Assembly (NCBI GenBank): GCA_035653295.1
Contig: DASRCB010000176.1
Span: forward strand, 1-23,097
Reading direction: 5' to 3'
Source: DASRCB01 sp035653295
Lineage (GTDB): Bacteria; Acidobacteriota; Terriglobia; Bryobacterales; Bryobacteraceae
Length of the DNA: 23,097 nucleotides
This document shows, in pieces, positions 21,444 to 23,097 of this stretch; position 1 is the first letter of the stretch; every line of letters begins with the position of its first letter. A program made the position numbers and the translations under genes. The notes below the pieces were generated by a model that did not search any database, was not told where the DNA came from, and saw only the letters and a list, made by a program, of their open reading frames with translations.

Positions 21444-21781
21444 AACGCTCCGGCAATCCCGGCTCCGAGCTGCTGCCCGGCACGCTCGACATGCTCATCC
21501 TGCAGACGCTGCTCCAGGGCGCCATGCACGGCTACGGCATCGCACAGCACCTGAAGACCGTCTCCCGGGAGGTCCTGCAGGTGGGCGAGAGCTCGCTTTA
21601 TCCCGCCCTGCAGCGGCTTCTGCTGAACGGCTGGGTCAAGGCCGAATGGGGAGCTTCGGAGAACAACCGCCGGGCTCGTTATTACACGCTCACTGCGTCG
21701 GGGCGAAAGCGCCTGGCCGCCGAGCGCCAGGAGTTCGACCGCCTGATCGGCGCCATCCGCCTGGTTTTCGGAGAGGCCTGA
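21437..21781 (+). CDS. PadR-family transcriptional regulator
   Basis: Encodes 114 aa, the usual length of short PadR regulators. The winged-helix core spans residues 12-90, with LLPGTLDMLILQTLLQGAMH, GYGIAQHLK, the recognition-helix region VGESSLYPALQRLLLNGWV and the wing ENNRRARYYTLTASGRKRL, all typical of the family. PadR members are repressors released by small molecules or controlled by unknown signals. In Acidobacteria they very often precede ADOP permease genes, as here: the permease ATG is one base past the PadR stop, so the two are certainly cotranscribed. Own promoter and a candidate operator lie directly upstream. ATG 21437 is the only sensible start. Confidence 0.93.
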   Translation: MGERSGNPGSELLPGTLDMLILQTLLQGAMHGYGIAQHLKTVSREVLQVGESSLYPALQRLLLNGWVKAEWGASENNRRARYYTLTASGRKRLAAERQEFDRLIGAIRLVFGEA

Positions 21782-21782
21782 A

Positions 21783-23097
21783 ATGCGTTCGCCCCTGCGG
21801 GTGCTGCTGCGCTGGGTGCGCAACGCCCGCTGGGAGCGTGACCTCGCGGAGGAACTGGACTTTCACCGCGAAATGAAGCGCCGCGAACTGGCTGACTCCG
21901 CGCCCGCACAGGCCGCGGATTTCGACTCCGCCGTTCGCCGGGAAATGGGGAACGTCACCTATATGGAAGAGTCGCGTTCTGTCTGGATCGCGCCCGCTTT
22001 CCGCGGGCTGGCGCAGGACCTGAGGATCGAAGCGAGCCAGCTGCGCAACTCCTGGGGCTTCGCGCTCATCACCGTTGCCATCCTCGCCATTGGCATCGGA
22101 CTGAACGCGGCCATCTTCACGCTGCTCAACGGGATCGTCATCCGCGCATTGCCGCTGCCGCATCCCGATCGGCTGGTGATTCTTCTCGAGACCGAGCCGG
22201 GTGGCTGCTGCAGCCCGCCGTCGTGGCTCGATCAGCGCGATTTTCGCGAACAGAATCACGTCTTCGAATCGCTGTCCGCCTTTTCCTACGACGCCGGCAT
22301 TCTTTTCCGCTCCGGAAACGAGTCGCGCCGCGTTCTGGGCGGGTACGTAACCCCCGATTATTTCCGAACGCTCGAGGTGAAGCCCATTCTCGGCCGGGTT
22401 TTCGATGCGTCGGAGGGCCAGCCCGGCCGTGATAACGTCGTTCTCCTCCGTGAGGACTTCTGGCGCACGCAGCTTGGCGGCGACCCGGGCGTGCTGCAGC
22501 GCGAAGTGATGGTGAACGGGCGCAAGTGCTCGGTGATCGGTATTCTGCCCTCTTCTTTTCGGTTCCCATGGGATGGCTCGGAGATCTGGGCGCCTTTGGT
22601 TCCCTCCAAAGTGCAGGCTACAGAACGGGGCTGGCATGGCTTTCCCCTGATCGGACGGCTGAAGCCGGGCATCTCGCGCGAAGCCGCGGCGGCGGAGCTG
22701 GACAGCATCATGAAACGCATGGCGCGCCAGTTCCCCGATGACGATGCCGGCCGCGGCGCCACGTTGTTTCCGTTGCAGAGCTGGACCATCGCCAATACGA
22801 AAACACGCCTGCTCGTGCTGCAGGGCGCGGCGCTGGCCGTTTTCCTCATGACCTGCGCCAATGTCGCGAGCATGATGCTGTCGCGGTACGCCAGCCGCCG
22901 CCGCGAGTACGCAGTGAGGTCCGCGCTGGGCGCCTCCCGGTTTCGCCAGGTTCGCCAGCATCTCACCGAAAGCCTGGTGCTCGCCTCAGCCGGCTGCATT
23001 GCGGGCATTGCCGTGGGCATCGGCGGGGTTCGCCTGCTGCTCTGGATCTATCGCGACAATCTGCCGCATGCGTTCTTCCTCACCCTGGACTGGCGTC
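21783..23097 (+). CDS. ADOP-type ABC transporter permease, 3' end outside window
   Basis: ATG 21783 lies one base past the PadR stop, behind GGAGAGG in the end of padR. The frame stays open for 438 codons to the window end. The N-terminus (about residues 1-75) is a soluble helical part (ARWERDLAEELDFHREMKRR), the ADOP-specific N-terminal extension that the copy at 11717 lacks. Then come the first helix (WGFALITVAILAIGIGLNAA), the MacB periplasmic core, and the first FtsX module (LAVFLMTCANVASMMLSRYA, RRREYAVRSALGASRF). The second module is beyond the edge. Such permeases are large, usually without a partner ATPase, and their cargo is unknown; they may export small molecules or lipids or drive envelope remodelling. 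A double cysteine (GGCCSPPSWLDQ) in the periplasmic part is noted. Confidence 0.9.
   Translation, partial: MRSPLRVLLRWVRNARWERDLAEELDFHREMKRRELADSAPAQAADFDSAVRREMGNVTYMEESRSVWIAPAFRGLAQDLRIEASQLRNSWGFALITVAILAIGIGLNAAIFTLLNGIVIRALPLPHPDRLVILLETEPGGCCSPPSWLDQRDFREQNHVFESLSAFSYDAGILFRSGNESRRVLGGYVTPDYFRTLEVKPILGRVFDASEGQPGRDNVVLLREDFWRTQLGGDPGVLQREVMVNGRKCSVIGILPSSFRFPWDGSEIWAPLVPSKVQATERGWHGFPLIGRLKPGISREAAAAELDSIMKRMARQFPDDDAGRGATLFPLQSWTIANTKTRLLVLQGAALAVFLMTCANVASMMLSRYASRRREYAVRSALGASRFRQVRQHLTESLVLASAGCIAGIAVGIGGVRLLLWIYRDNLPHAFFLTLDWR

Noticed and set aside
21690..22961. 423-codon minus-strand frame opposite padR and the second ADOP gene
   Set aside because: The plus strand reads an uninterrupted ADOP protein to the window end; the antisense frame has no recognisable motif.

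Overview
The window looks like a high-GC bacterial chromosome segment, most likely from Acidobacteriota of the Bryobacter/Solibacter type. This is inferred from family content, not from a marker gene. The pointers are two long MacB/FtsX-type 'ADOP' permeases (one behind a PadR regulator), a TonB protein with a glycine-rich linker, an M28 peptidase followed by a sugar-phosphate isomerase/epimerase-like TIM barrel, a membrane HD domain + GAF + GGDEF protein and a kinase-like SPOR protein.

Region 1 (1-4180) is accessory and decayed. It holds an intact DUF1778 antitoxin gene overlapping a frameshifted GNAT toxin pseudogene, a scrap of a serine recombinase, several small hypothetical genes (a CPWCG protein, a two-helix peptide, a secreted protein and a three-helix membrane protein), two families of dispersed direct repeats at the gene boundaries, and a frameshifted C-terminal fragment of a tyrosine recombinase. 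The last lies just beyond the 3' end of a tRNA-Lys(CUU) gene, the usual place for an integrated element. I read this part as the remains of one or more integrative elements.

Region 2 (4181-9906) starts the ordered chromosome: tRNA-Lys and a membrane Fe-S/CCG-domain oxidoreductase on the minus strand, then on the plus strand a UDP-glucuronate-decarboxylase-like SDR enzyme, a secreted M28 metallopeptidase and a TIM-barrel isomerase/epimerase. The last two probably form an operon.

Region 3 (9907-15616) has a 0.5-kb gene-free gap with three perfect hairpins, a bacterial aeRF-1-like (baeRF) protein on the minus strand, a divergent ADOP permease, and a convergent TonB-type protein with a good sigma70-like promoter.

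Region 4 (15617-23097) is rich in signalling: a membrane HD-GYP + GAF + GGDEF protein with a STAS protein behind it, a pseudokinase-SPOR membrane protein in convergent orientation, an ornithine-cyclodeaminase-like enzyme translationally coupled to a secreted SGNH hydrolase, and a PadR-ADOP operon that runs off the window. The PadR gene has a strong promoter and a perfect 9-bp inverted repeat from the -10 box to codon 3, a candidate autoregulatory operator. Several genes lack a Shine-Dalgarno sequence and have a -10-like hexamer 6-14 nt before the start codon, suggesting leaderless or very short-leader mRNAs.

I see no CRISPR array, rRNA or complete insertion sequence. No obviously new multi-gene system stands out. 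The most interesting items are the pseudokinase-SPOR protein, the PadR operator, and the repeat-flanked small genes beside the recombinase remnant.
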